A DNA stretch of 40,896 nt. Source: TMP-86 sp031394735. Lineage in GTDB: Bacteria; Pseudomonadota; Gammaproteobacteria; Steroidobacterales; Steroidobacteraceae. Shown here one piece after another: positions 1 to 7,819 of the stretch (the stretch's first letter is position 1; every line of letters starts with the position of its first letter). The stretch is taken from positions 1 to 40,896 of the forward strand of contig JANMXI010000061.1 of assembly GCA_031394735.1 (NCBI GenBank). Direction: 5' to 3'. The notes beneath the pieces were generated by a model. That model searched no databases and was not told the DNA's origin. It worked only from the letters and a program-made list of their open reading frames with translations. The translations under genes and the position numbers were made by a program.

Positions 1-133
1 GTTCATCCTGACGGGTGGCCAATGCCTCGAGACGCCGAAGTGACGAGCGATACGTTCTTCCTGTCAATGCGACAACCGGCTCGCCGCACGCACTGTGGCA
101 ACCGAAAGGACTATGCGCTGGTATCAGTCAGCG

Positions 134-679
134 TCAGTGCGATCGCTCCTCCGCACGTAGCAACTCACTCAGTAGCTCTGCGCTCTGGTGAAAGTGATGT
201 GCCCACCGGGGCAATTCCGGCGCCACAGCTCCATCTGCGTGGTCACCCAAGAACACCTGCGGATCGACCAGACCGTCCGGGCCCTTAAACGCGCCGCGAA
301 TAGCAACGACGCCGACAACGCGTTCGTCGCGCACGAATCGATGTTCGAGAAAACCCCACTTGTGATCCCAACCGACAAGTCGCGTTTGAATATCAAATCG
401 TTGGAATGGCGTCAATTCGCGCCGGAACTTTGCGAGGGAATCTGCTACCACGGGGAACGCCTTGTGCCGACGCGCGGTCGCGAGCACGCCACTGCGAAGA
501 AACCAATCGATTCTTCCAATATCCGCCAACGCCAGGTATCGCCCATTGTTGACGTGAAGATTGAAATCCAGATCATTCGGCCACACACGCAGCTGGATAC
601 GGGTGGTCGAAGATAAATCAACTTTTGGCCCCGCAAGTGCGCCAACGCCGGCGCGGAGCAAACGAAACCAAGGATACAT
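134..679 (-). CDS. Hotdog-fold acyl-CoA thioesterase (THEM6-like)
   Basis: A 181-residue protein. The segment LRVWPNDLDFNLHVNNGRYL (about residues 31-50) is the typical start of a 4HBT/THEM6-type hotdog domain, with the D..NxHxNN pattern around the active-site helix. The predicted role is cytoplasmic hydrolysis of an acyl-CoA thioester; the substrate cannot be inferred. The ATG at 679 is preceded by a purine-rich AAAGAGAA stretch that can serve as ribosome binding site. It lies 134 bp downstream of the corrinoid-activator gene on the same strand, so it may be the last gene of that operon or an independent gene. It is not closely similar to the two betaine-type thioesterases elsewhere in the window, which carry WIDYNGH. 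Confidence 0.8.
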   Translation of the reverse strand: MYPWFRLLRAGVGALAGPKVDLSSTTRIQLRVWPNDLDFNLHVNNGRYLALADIGRIDWFLRSGVLATARRHKAFPVVADSLAKFRRELTPFQRFDIQTRLVGWDHKWGFLEHRFVRDERVVGVVAIRGAFKGPDGLVDPQVFLGDHADGAVAPELPRWAHHFHQSAELLSELLRAEERSH

Positions 680-813
680 CGCTATTCTCTTTAAGGGGGC
701 ACGTGAGCAGTCTACCCTTGGATAGGTCCCTTAATCATCCGTAACGTGCGCCCGGCGACAGTAAGCGCGTCGGCTCGCACACCCGGAAAACTTATCCAGC
801 GCCATCGCCAGAA

Positions 814-2808
814 TCAGCGCCGAGAACGCCGTCCTCGAGTAGCCGTTTGTGCTGCAGAATCCTTCGGCTCAGGCAGCGTCACTGCCGTGCGAAGATTCGG
901 ATACGGAGCAGTCTTGTGCGGAATGGCCATCGCCTCGACGAAATGCTGTTGGAATCGCGGCTCGATTGCCGTTTCGATCTTTTCAACGCGGCGCACGATC
1001 TCTTCAATCGCCGTGCGGGAAGTTGAGTCCAGCAGCGCAATGCGCGCTCCCGTGCCCGCAGCATTGCCGGCCGAGCCGACCTTGGACAAATCGCAGTCGG
1101 GAATCATCCCCAGGATCATCGCGTACTTGACGTCGATGTGGCTGCCGAAGGCGCCGGCGAGGCGGATGCGGTCGACGGTTTCGACGCCGAGCTTTTCCAT
1201 CAGCAGGCGGATGCCTGCGTATAGCGCAGCCTTGCCCAATTGAATGGCGCGCACATCGTTCTGCGTGATCTGCAGCGTCACTTCGCCACGACGCAGCACG
1301 TAGGCGAAGGTACGGCCGTTGACGACGATGCGATCGGATTGCGCCGCAAGCGCTCCATCGATGACGCCGTCCTGATTGATCACGCCGCTCAGATACATCT
1401 CAGCGATGACTTCGATGATGCCGGAGCCGCAGACGCCGGTGATGTTGGCGTCACCGAATTGCGGATCGTCCGACCAGAACTCGTTGCCAATGATCTTGAA
1501 GCGCGGCTCGAGGGTCTTCGGATCGATGCGCACGCGCTCGATGGCGCCGGGAGCGGCGCGCTGGCCGCAGCTGATCTGCGCGCCCTCGAAGGCCGGACCT
1601 GTGGGACTGGAGCAGGCCAGCATGCGTTCGCGATTGCCGAGCACGATCTCGGCGTTGGTGCCAACGTCCACCAGCAACGTCAGCTCGTCGGACAGGTCGG
1701 GTCGTTCGGCCAGAATCATGCCGGCCGTGTCGGCGCCAACATGCCCCGCGATGCACGGCAGCAGGTAGATGCGCGCATTCGGGTGAATGTTCAATTCCAG
1801 CGCCTTGGCCGTGACGGTCAGCGCCTGATCCACGGCGAGCGCGAACGGCGCGCCGCCCAACTCCACCGGATCGATGCCCAGCACGAGGTGATGCATGATG
1901 GGATTGCCGACGATGGTGGACTCGAGGATATCCTGCGCGGTCACCCCGGCAGTGGCGGCCACTTCCGCCGCGAGCGTGCTCAGGGCTTCACGCACCGCGC
2001 TGGTCATCTGCACGAAGCCGCCCGGATTCATCATCGAATACGACACGCGGCTCATCAGGTCTTCGCCGAAGCGGATCTGCGGATTCATGACGCCGGCGGC
2101 CGCCACCAGCTCACCGCTGAGCAGATCGCACAGATGCGCCGCGATGGTGGTGGAGCCCACATCCACTGCCATCCCATAGGCCTTCTCATGAAACCCTGGC
2201 CAGACGGCGATGAGTTGTTTGCCGGCGTGCACGGCGACTGTGACCTTCCATTGACCGGCGCGCAAGGTCGGCTGCAATACCTGCAACGTACTCAGGTCGC
2301 ATTCCAAACCCGACAACTGCCATTCAGATTCCAGCGCATCCATCAGCCGTCGCAAGTCCCCGGAAGGGTCGTGCATATCCGGCTGCTGCACCTCGACATA
2401 GTGCAGCCGGATGAGCGGATTCAACTTGATGTCGCGCGTGTCGGCGTCCTTGCGCACCACCTGGCGATGCACCTGGCTGCTAGAGGGCACATCGACCACC
2501 ACATCGCGCAGGACTTTGGCCGAACAGGACAAGCGGCGCCCGTCCGCCAGCGTCTGCCGTTTGGCGTAGCGCATTTCCGGTTCGCTCAACGGCGTGAGAC
2601 TGTCCGCCCGCGAACTGATGCCGTGCTTGGCGAACTCGCCCTCCGCCACCAGAATCTGGCAGCGTCCGCAGATACCTCGTCCACCGCAGACCGAGTCGAT
2701 GTCAACGCCCAGCGAACGCGCCGCCTGCAGCAGCGGCGTTCCCACCGGGAAGCGACCACGCTTTCCCGACGGCGTGAAGACGACCAGGGCTTCAGCGACC
2801 TCAGACAC
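814..2808 (-). CDS. RACo-type ATP-dependent reductive activator of corrinoid protein
   Basis: This 664-residue protein should re-reduce corrinoid that has been oxidised to Co(II), using ATP and an electron delivered through a [2Fe-2S] cluster. Residues 1-100 form a plant-type ferredoxin domain with Cys41, Cys47, Cys50 and Cys95. A linker follows, then an ASKHA-type ATPase beginning at DVGSTT (about 216-221) with a second phosphate-binding segment at LVDVGTNAEI. The start is GTG at 2808, which overlaps the end of the upstream methyltransferase gene by 8 bp, so the two are translationally coupled. RACo proteins serve methyl-corrinoid systems, and a corrinoid protein is present in this operon. 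The family call is firm. The exact partner is inferred from the neighbours. Confidence 0.9.
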   Translation of the reverse strand: MSEVAEALVVFTPSGKRGRFPVGTPLLQAARSLGVDIDSVCGGRGICGRCQILVAEGEFAKHGISSRADSLTPLSEPEMRYAKRQTLADGRRLSCSAKVLRDVVVDVPSSSQVHRQVVRKDADTRDIKLNPLIRLHYVEVQQPDMHDPSGDLRRLMDALESEWQLSGLECDLSTLQVLQPTLRAGQWKVTVAVHAGKQLIAVWPGFHEKAYGMAVDVGSTTIAAHLCDLLSGELVAAAGVMNPQIRFGEDLMSRVSYSMMNPGGFVQMTSAVREALSTLAAEVAATAGVTAQDILESTIVGNPIMHHLVLGIDPVELGGAPFALAVDQALTVTAKALELNIHPNARIYLLPCIAGHVGADTAGMILAERPDLSDELTLLVDVGTNAEIVLGNRERMLACSSPTGPAFEGAQISCGQRAAPGAIERVRIDPKTLEPRFKIIGNEFWSDDPQFGDANITGVCGSGIIEVIAEMYLSGVINQDGVIDGALAAQSDRIVVNGRTFAYVLRRGEVTLQITQNDVRAIQLGKAALYAGIRLLMEKLGVETVDRIRLAGAFGSHIDVKYAMILGMIPDCDLSKVGSAGNAAGTGARIALLDSTSRTAIEEIVRRVEKIETAIEPRFQQHFVEAMAIPHKTAPYPNLRTAVTLPEPKDSAAQTATRGRRSRR

Positions 2809-3712
2809 GGCGGCGCATGCCTACTTCGCGACGGCCGCGCGAGGCGGTGCCATCGGCGCCTGTAGGCGGCGCCTCACGGAACTTGCGGATCCACCGCGCG
2901 CAGTCCGGGTCGTGGCCCATCATGACGTCCGCGCCCATGCAAGCCTTGACGGTTTCCAGATGCAGCGGATTGGTGATGGCCGAGGTCAACCCTGACGCGA
3001 TCGCCATGGTGAGGAAGGCACTGTTGATGCCGTCACGATTGGGCAGACCGAAGCTGACATTGGACGCACCGCAGGTCGTGTTCACTTTCAATTCATCGCG
3101 CAGTCGGCGCACCAGTCGCATCACCTGCACGCCGGCCTGATTGATCGCACCGATGGGCATGACCAGCGGATCCACGACCACGTCGCTGACCGGAATGCCA
3201 TGATCCTGAGCGCGCTCGACGATGCGCTTGGCGACCGCGAAGCGCACATCCGGATCTTCGGAGATGCCGGTCTCATCGTTGGAAATCGCCACCACGGCGG
3301 CGCCGTATTTCTTCACCAGCGGCAACACCTGTTCCAGGCGCTCTTCCTCACCAGTGACCGAGTTCACCAAGGCCTTGCCCTTGTACACGGCGAGGCCCGC
3401 TGCCAGTGCCGCCACGATGGAGGAGTCGATGGACAGCGGCACATCGGTGATCGACTGAACCAACTGAATAGCCCTGGCCAGAATCGCCGGCTCATCGGCC
3501 AGTGGAATACCGGCATTCACATCCAACATATGCGCACCCGATTCGATCTGCGCGCGCGCATCGGACTCGACACGGCTGTAGTCACCGGCCAACATTTCTG
3601 CGGCCAGAATCTTGCGACCGGTGGGATTGATGCGCTCGCCGATGATGACGAAGGGTCGGTTGAAACCGATGATGACTTCGCGGGTGGCGGAACTGATGAT
3701 GGTATCGGTCAT
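2801..3712 (-). CDS. Methyltetrahydrofolate:corrinoid protein methyltransferase (DHPS-like, MtgA/AcsE family)
   Basis: A 303-residue TIM-barrel pterin-binding protein. GERINPTGRK near residue 26, the HMLDVNAGIPL strand and CGASNVSFGLPNRDGIN are hallmarks of methyl-THF:corrinoid methyltransferases such as AcsE and MtgA. It should move a methyl group between THF and the corrinoid protein encoded upstream. In a catabolic setting the direction is probably from methyl-corrinoid to THF. The ATG at 3712 overlaps the metF stop as ATGA (3709-3712). An in-frame extension upstream exists but runs through metF and lacks family similarity, so it is rejected. The C-terminal tail (about residues 275-303) is basic and low-complexity, unlike the conserved core. 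Confidence 0.88.
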   Translation of the reverse strand: MTDTIISSATREVIIGFNRPFVIIGERINPTGRKILAAEMLAGDYSRVESDARAQIESGAHMLDVNAGIPLADEPAILARAIQLVQSITDVPLSIDSSIVAALAAGLAVYKGKALVNSVTGEEERLEQVLPLVKKYGAAVVAISNDETGISEDPDVRFAVAKRIVERAQDHGIPVSDVVVDPLVMPIGAINQAGVQVMRLVRRLRDELKVNTTCGASNVSFGLPNRDGINSAFLTMAIASGLTSAITNPLHLETVKACMGADVMMGHDPDCARWIRKFREAPPTGADGTASRGRREVGMRRRV

Positions 3713-4728
3713 GATGCGGTCCTGCTTTCCAATGATGTTTGATCGCGGCCCGGGTACCACGGCACTCGTCCGGCCAGCACGCCCGAGCGCTGGATGACCT
3801 CGGCGACGGATTCCTCCTGCCGGTAGGCCATCAAATGTACGCCGTGAACGCCCTTGAGTTCGCGGACTTCCTGAATCAACTCGACGCAGATGTTGCGCCC
3901 TTCGCGCGCTTGATCCTGCGCGCCCTGCATGCGTTCGATCATTGCATCGGGGATGAACAGACCCGGCACATTGTCGCGCATCCACGTCGCCGCCTTGGCC
4001 GAGCGCAGCGGGCCTACGCCCACCAAGATGTAGATCTTGCCGAGCAATCCCAGATCGTCGATGCGCGTCATGAACTGACGCAGTCGCTGCGTATCGTACA
4101 CATACTGCGTCTGGATGAACTGAGCGCCGGCGGCGATTTTCTTGGCGAGCCGATGCGGCCGCCACTCAAACGGCGGAGCGCACGGGTTTTCCGCCGCGCC
4201 CAGAAATACGCGCGGCGAGTAGGTGATCTTGCGGCCGCTCTGAAAGCGGTGCTCATCGCGCAGCGTGCGCGCAATATCGAGCAGCGAGACACAATCCAGA
4301 TCGAACACGGGCTTGGCCTGCGGATGATCGCCCGCCTGCACGCCATCGCCGGTTAGGCACAGAATGTTGCACACGCCCATGGCGGCGCCACCGAGAATAT
4401 CGCCCTGGATCGCGATGCGGTTCTTGTCGCGGCAGGAGATCTGCATGATGGGCGCGTAGCCGACGCGCGTCAGCAGCGCACACACACCGAGGCTCGACAT
4501 GTGGCAGTTGGCGCCGCTGCCGTCGGTGGCATTGATCGCATCGACGTAGCCGTCGAACACACGCGCGCGTTTGTAGACATCTTCAGGGTCGGCCGAATCC
4601 GGCGGCGCCAGTTCGCTGGTGACGGTGAATCCGCCGGCGCGCAGGATGCGCTCGAATCGTCCGGGGGAGACATGTCCGGGCAGAATCGGCAGCGGATAGC
4701 CGGGAACCGGTTCGTCGTCGAATCTCAC
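3709..4728 (-). CDS. metF: Methylenetetrahydrofolate reductase, MetF type
   Basis: A 339-residue flavin-dependent TIM barrel. Recognisable segments are SELAPPDSADPEDV (substrate strand), NATDGSGANCHMSS, the flavin/folate segment LCLTGDGVQAGDHPQAKPVF, and a late QTQYVYD. The enzyme interconverts methyl-THF and methylene-THF. Here it probably oxidises methyl-THF produced by the corrinoid methyltransferase. It is coupled by ATGA overlaps to the MetV-like gene upstream (4725-4728) and to the methyltransferase downstream (3709-3712). Pairing with a separate cysteine-rich MetV is the arrangement of acetogen and methylotroph-like enzymes rather than the single-subunit biosynthetic MetF. The symbol reflects the family; a second, biosynthetic metF may exist elsewhere in the genome. 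Confidence 0.88.
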   Translation of the reverse strand: MRFDDEPVPGYPLPILPGHVSPGRFERILRAGGFTVTSELAPPDSADPEDVYKRARVFDGYVDAINATDGSGANCHMSSLGVCALLTRVGYAPIMQISCRDKNRIAIQGDILGGAAMGVCNILCLTGDGVQAGDHPQAKPVFDLDCVSLLDIARTLRDEHRFQSGRKITYSPRVFLGAAENPCAPPFEWRPHRLAKKIAAGAQFIQTQYVYDTQRLRQFMTRIDDLGLLGKIYILVGVGPLRSAKAATWMRDNVPGLFIPDAMIERMQGAQDQAREGRNICVELIQEVRELKGVHGVHLMAYRQEESVAEVIQRSGVLAGRVPWYPGRDQTSLESRTAS

Positions 4729-5198
4729 GGCTTGCCACCCGCTGCCGGCGCGGCCGTCTTTTCACGCACGACCCGCAGCCAGGACGAATGCCCCTGTGCG
4801 CGGCGGTCCACGGCGAACTGCACGCCTTCCATGGTCTCGACACCGCCGGGTATCCGTTGCGCACCGTCAAAGGCGGCAACCCACACGCAGCGCATCTCGG
4901 GTTTGACTTCGCAGTGGCCGTTCTCGCGTACGCCGCCGCAAGGACCATTGCGCAGATTCTTTGGGCAATTCATCGGACAGGACATGCCGGTGGAACTGAG
5001 CACGCATTGCCCGCACATCTGGCAATCGAACAGCAGGCCTTTGACATTGCGTTCGGCGAACGCGAACGGCTTCTCCAGACGCTGATGCCCGATCGAGCGC
5101 CACAACGGCGCCAGTCGCACCAGCACAGCCTCGAAGCCGCGGTAGAAACGATTCAGGCCGCGCGCATGCCGGACCGACCATTGACGCACGGCGTACAT
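4725..5198 (-). CDS. MetV-like cysteine-rich partner of methylenetetrahydrofolate reductase
   Basis: A 157-residue protein with a central cluster of cysteines (Cys59, Cys62, Cys65, Cys74, Cys78, Cys87, plus 96 and 104) inside FDCQMCGQC and CPMNCPKNLRNGPCGG. This matches the methylene-THF reductase C-terminal (MTHFR_C, MetV) family, which usually sits beside or is fused to MetF. The cysteines probably bind a metal or iron-sulfur centre and help electron transfer to or from MetF; that part is inference. It ends with ATGA overlapping metF and starts 3 bp after the small 'virulence factor' gene. Residues 1-45 are basic and aromatic and look like an adaptor to another protein. Confidence 0.85.
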   Translation of the reverse strand: MYAVRQWSVRHARGLNRFYRGFEAVLVRLAPLWRSIGHQRLEKPFAFAERNVKGLLFDCQMCGQCVLSSTGMSCPMNCPKNLRNGPCGGVRENGHCEVKPEMRCVWVAAFDGAQRIPGGVETMEGVQFAVDRRAQGHSSWLRVVREKTAAPAAGGKP

Positions 5199-5201
5199 GC
5201 G

Positions 5202-5501
5202 TTACGCCGCCAGACCCTTATTGCGGATCATGCGCTCGAGTTCCTCGTCCGAATACTGCGCCTCAAGTTTGGCGGATTCGGCCGCGACTACCGCGTTGAT
5301 GTCCTCATCGCACGGCACCGGCGCGCTGCGCTTCCAGTCGGCCAGGTACGCATCAGAACTGCCCTTGCCCGCGCGCATCGCGGCGCGATCGATGGCGTCC
5401 TGAAACCGCTGTGACAGTTGGATCTTGGCGGTTTCACGGCCGCGCTTTGCGAGCACCTGTGCAGGTATATCGCGCCAGGAAATGATGATCAACGTTGCCA
5501 T
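5202..5501 (-). CDS. Small conserved protein of the 'virulence factor' family (function unknown)
   Basis: A 99-residue protein starting MATLIIISWRDIPAQVLAK. The N-terminal LIIISWRDIPAQV pattern marks the small family annotated in databases as 'Virulence_fact'. That name is misleading: from memory, homologues are usually found in MetF/MetV/corrinoid operons like this one, not with virulence genes. The C-terminal half is acidic and helical (SAKLEAQYSDEELERMIR). AAGGG lies 7 bases before the ATG at 5501. It overlaps the end of the DUF1638 gene by 13 bp and precedes MetV by 3 bp. No catalytic residues are apparent. A structural or assembly role in the MetF-MetV complex is a guess from position only. 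Confidence 0.7.
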   Translation of the reverse strand: MATLIIISWRDIPAQVLAKRGRETAKIQLSQRFQDAIDRAAMRAGKGSSDAYLADWKRSAPVPCDEDINAVVAAESAKLEAQYSDEELERMIRNKGLAA

Positions 5502-6112
5502 ACGATGCCCTTCTCGTCCGCCGCGAAGCGCGCCAGGCCGGTGCCTAGGTCGCCGTAGCCGGTGGCACGATATTCAAACGTGAGGTTCAGTCGCGCGGCG
5601 ATGGCCAGCGCCTCTTCGATAGCACCGGCTTCCGGGCGCTGCGCCAGGTAGACCAAGCGTTTGTAATTGCCGAAATACACACTTTGCAGTTCGGGGTTCT
5701 TGTCGATCCCCAGGCCCTGGATCACCAGCCGCTCGAAATGCCGCAGCAGAAAATCCGTGAGATAGAAGCTGCCGATCTCTTCCTCTGCAAGCGCTGCAAA
5801 GGCCGCCGCGCCTGCAAAGAATTCGTAGCAATGCGCCCCCGGGATGCGGTCCACGCCCTCCTCGATCAGCACCTTGTCTAGCAGTCCGCCGGTGCCGCAA
5901 TCGGCATAGGCGACAAAGATGTGTGGATATTCGTCACGATTGGCGCGGATCTTGGCCTGCACCGCGGCGGGAATCTTTTCCGGGCGATTGTGTAATTCCG
6001 GCGGCAAGCATTGCACGTCGAAAGCCGCCCAGCCGTTGATGCGCTTCAGCTCCGCCACTTCATGCGCAAGCGCTCCGCAGGCAATCACCAATGCGCGGGC
6101 CTCGCGTAACAT
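5489..6112 (-). CDS. DUF1638 family protein
   Basis: This 207-residue protein starts MLREARALVIACGALAHEV. The early VIACGALA strand and the later FVAYADCGTGG motif are typical of DUF1638, a family found mostly next to corrinoid proteins and MttB-type methyltransferases. Cysteines within ACGALA, ADCGTGG and GAHCYEFF could form a metal or corrinoid-handling site (inference). The ATG at 6112 is 7 bases after the corrinoid-protein stop. An upstream in-frame ATG at 6154 would overlap that gene by 35 bp and add residues unlike the family, so 6112 is preferred although its ribosome binding site is weak. No enzymatic activity is assigned. Confidence 0.75.
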   Translation of the reverse strand: MLREARALVIACGALAHEVAELKRINGWAAFDVQCLPPELHNRPEKIPAAVQAKIRANRDEYPHIFVAYADCGTGGLLDKVLIEEGVDRIPGAHCYEFFAGAAAFAALAEEEIGSFYLTDFLLRHFERLVIQGLGIDKNPELQSVYFGNYKRLVYLAQRPEAGAIEEALAIAARLNLTFEYRATGYGDLGTGLARFAADEKGIVWQR

Positions 6113-6119
6113 GGATTGT

Positions 6120-6827
6120 CTAGTTGGCGCGGGCTTGCGCGCGGCGGGCCGCAATCAGGTTCTTGGCGGTTTCCACGGCGATACCGGCGTCGCGGCAATA
6201 GGCATCCGCACCCACGGCCTTGCCGAATTCCTCGTTGAGCGGCGCACCGCCGACGAGCACGATGTACTTGTCGCGCAGGCCTTTCTGCTTGAGCGTGTCG
6301 ATGACCACCTTCATGTACGGCATGGTCGTGGTCAGCAGCGCTGACATTCCCAGAAAATCCGGCTTATGTTTTTCCAGCGCGTCGAGGTATTTCTCAACCG
6401 CGTTGTTGATGCCCAGATCGATGACTTCGAAGCCTGCGCCCTCGAGCATCATCGATACCAAATTCTTGCCAATGTCGTGGATGTCGCCTTTGACGGTGCC
6501 GATGACGATCTTGCCGATCGGTTCGACGCCGGTCTCGGCCAGCAGCGGGCGCAGGATTTCCATGCCGCCCTTCATGGCATTGGCGGCCAACAGCACCTCG
6601 GGGACGAACAGGATGCCGTCACGGAAGTCGATGCCGACGATGCGCATACCCTCGACCAGGGCCTCGTTGAGGGTTTTTTCGGCCGACCAGCCGCGCTCAA
6701 GGAGTATGTGGGTCGCGAGTTCGACCTCTTCCTTCAGCCCGTTGTACAGGTCGTCGTGCACCTGTTCGATGAGTTCGTCCGTAGCCAATGTGCGTAGATC
6801 GAACTCGCCTTCTGCTTGGTCAGTCAT
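6120..6827 (-). CDS. Corrinoid (B12-binding) methyl carrier protein, MtbC/MtgC family
   Basis: A 235-residue protein with the two-domain architecture of methyltransferase corrinoid proteins. A helical cap domain (about 10-95, with FVPEVLLAANAM) is followed by a Rossmann-like B12 domain. The cobalt-binding signature DxHxxG is present as DIHDIG (115-120, His117 the lower axial ligand), followed by GMSALLTT and LVGGAPLN for the nucleotide tail. It carries a methyl group between a substrate methyltransferase and the DHPS-like enzyme encoded downstream. The ATG at 6827 has AAGGGCGG eight bases upstream; an earlier in-frame ATG at 6860 lacks this and is less likely. It is the first gene of the seven-gene minus-strand operon. 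Confidence 0.9.
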   Translation of the reverse strand: MTDQAEGEFDLRTLATDELIEQVHDDLYNGLKEEVELATHILLERGWSAEKTLNEALVEGMRIVGIDFRDGILFVPEVLLAANAMKGGMEILRPLLAETGVEPIGKIVIGTVKGDIHDIGKNLVSMMLEGAGFEVIDLGINNAVEKYLDALEKHKPDFLGMSALLTTTMPYMKVVIDTLKQKGLRDKYIVLVGGAPLNEEFGKAVGADAYCRDAGIAVETAKNLIAARRAQARAN

Positions 6828-6844
6828 AACCGCCCTTAAACGCC

Positions 6845-6862
6845 GCGTGCGCGGATGCACGC
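6845..6862. promoter_or_regulatory. Inverted repeat in the corrinoid operon / purU divergent region
   Basis: GCGTGC and GCACGC face each other across six bases, 18 bp upstream of the corrinoid-protein ATG, within the 119-bp region that separates it from purU. It could be an operator or a small mRNA hairpin in the 5' leader of the minus-strand operon. GC-rich DNA makes such short repeats common, so the call is tentative. Confidence 0.25.
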
Positions 6863-6946
6863 GCCGCTAATGGTATGTCGCAATCGGACACGTGACTAGC
6901 GGCTTCGCGACAGCGGCATGCCCAATGACGACATACTATAAAGACT

Positions 6947-7816
6947 ATGCAATTCGACACACAACACGTCTACATCCTGACCGCCACCTGCGCCAGCCGC
7001 ATGGGCACGACTGCCGCCGTGACCGGCTTTTTAGCCCAGCACCGGCTCTACATCATGGAGATGCAGCAGTTCGACGACACGATGACGCAGCGCTTCTTCG
7101 TGCGCGTCACCTTCTGCGGGGTGCAGGGCGAACCGCTGGACGTCGAGAAACTGCGCAAGGATTTCCTCTCCATCGCCTCGGTGGAGCAGATGCAATGGGC
7201 CATCCACGACGGCACGCACCGCAGTCGAGTCATGATTCTGGTATCCAACCTGGATCATTGCCTGGAAGACCTCCTATACCGGCATCGCACCGGTGAGTTA
7301 AAGATGGACATCACCGCCATCGTTTCCAACCACACCAAGATGGAACCTGTTGCGCGGCAACACGGCATTCCGTTCAAACACATGCCGATCACGCCCGACA
7401 CCAAGGCGGACCAGGAATCAAAACTTTACGATCTGGTCGAGTCGACCGGTACCGATCTCGTGGTCCTGGCCCGCTACATGCAGATTTTCTCCGATGCGCT
7501 GTGCAAGCGTCTGCGCGGCAAAGCCATCAACATCCATCATTCGTTCCTGCCCGGATTCAAAGGCGCCAAGCCCTATCATCAGGCGCATGCCCGCGGGGTA
7601 AAGCTGATCGGCGCAACCGCGCACTACGTCACCGGCGATCTGGACGAAGGTCCGATCATCGAGCAGATGGTGGAACGCGTGGATCACAGCTTCACGCCGG
7701 AGATGCTCACCGCCGCCGGGCGCGACTCGGAACGTCGAGCGCTCTCCACAGCCATCCGACTGCTGCTCGAACACCGCGTGTTCCTAGACGAGAACAAGAC
7801 CGTCGTCTTCAAGTAA
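6947..7816 (+). CDS. purU: Formyltetrahydrofolate deformylase
   Basis: This 289-residue enzyme hydrolyses 10-formyl-THF to formate and THF. The N-terminal ACT domain (about 5-85) is followed by a formyltransferase-fold domain. The catalytic triad of the family is visible as Asn195, His197 (INIHHSFLPGFKGAKPYHQA) and Asp233 (DLDEGPII). The protein has normal family length. Its place beside the C1 operon and sarcosine oxidase genes fits recovery of THF from methyl groups stripped from betaine; purU accompanies soxBDAG in pseudomonads. No clear Shine-Dalgarno precedes the ATG at 6947; a TACTAT element sits only seven bases upstream, so the transcript may have a very short leader or none. It converges with the AraC-type regulator gene 3 bp away. 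Confidence 0.93.
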   Translation: MQFDTQHVYILTATCASRMGTTAAVTGFLAQHRLYIMEMQQFDDTMTQRFFVRVTFCGVQGEPLDVEKLRKDFLSIASVEQMQWAIHDGTHRSRVMILVSNLDHCLEDLLYRHRTGELKMDITAIVSNHTKMEPVARQHGIPFKHMPITPDTKADQESKLYDLVESTGTDLVVLARYMQIFSDALCKRLRGKAINIHHSFLPGFKGAKPYHQAHARGVKLIGATAHYVTGDLDEGPIIEQMVERVDHSFTPEMLTAAGRDSERRALSTAIRLLLEHRVFLDENKTVVFK

Positions 7817-7819
7817 CGA

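Noticed and set aside
1..133. Left edge, with a short open frame from position 22
   Set aside because: It overlaps the thioesterase gene antisense and has no recognisable motif. Nothing can be supported in this stretch.
680..813. Possible small gene or RNA between the thioesterase and activator genes
   Set aside because: No start with ribosome binding site, no conserved motif and no clear hairpin was found in these 134 bp.
1240..2865. Long open frame on the plus strand opposite the corrinoid-activator gene (541 codons)
   Set aside because: It is the antisense of a strongly conserved gene. Its translation is rich in His, Arg, Gln and Asp with no recognisable domain, as expected from GC-rich codon usage.
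3713..4165. In-frame N-terminal extension of the methyl-THF:corrinoid methyltransferase
   Set aside because: It lies over metF in another frame, is Arg-rich and unlike the family. The ATGA overlap at 3709-3712 gives a normal start.
5202..5501. Virulence function suggested by the family name
   Set aside because: The gene is embedded in a methyl-THF operon with overlapping neighbours and no virulence genes nearby.
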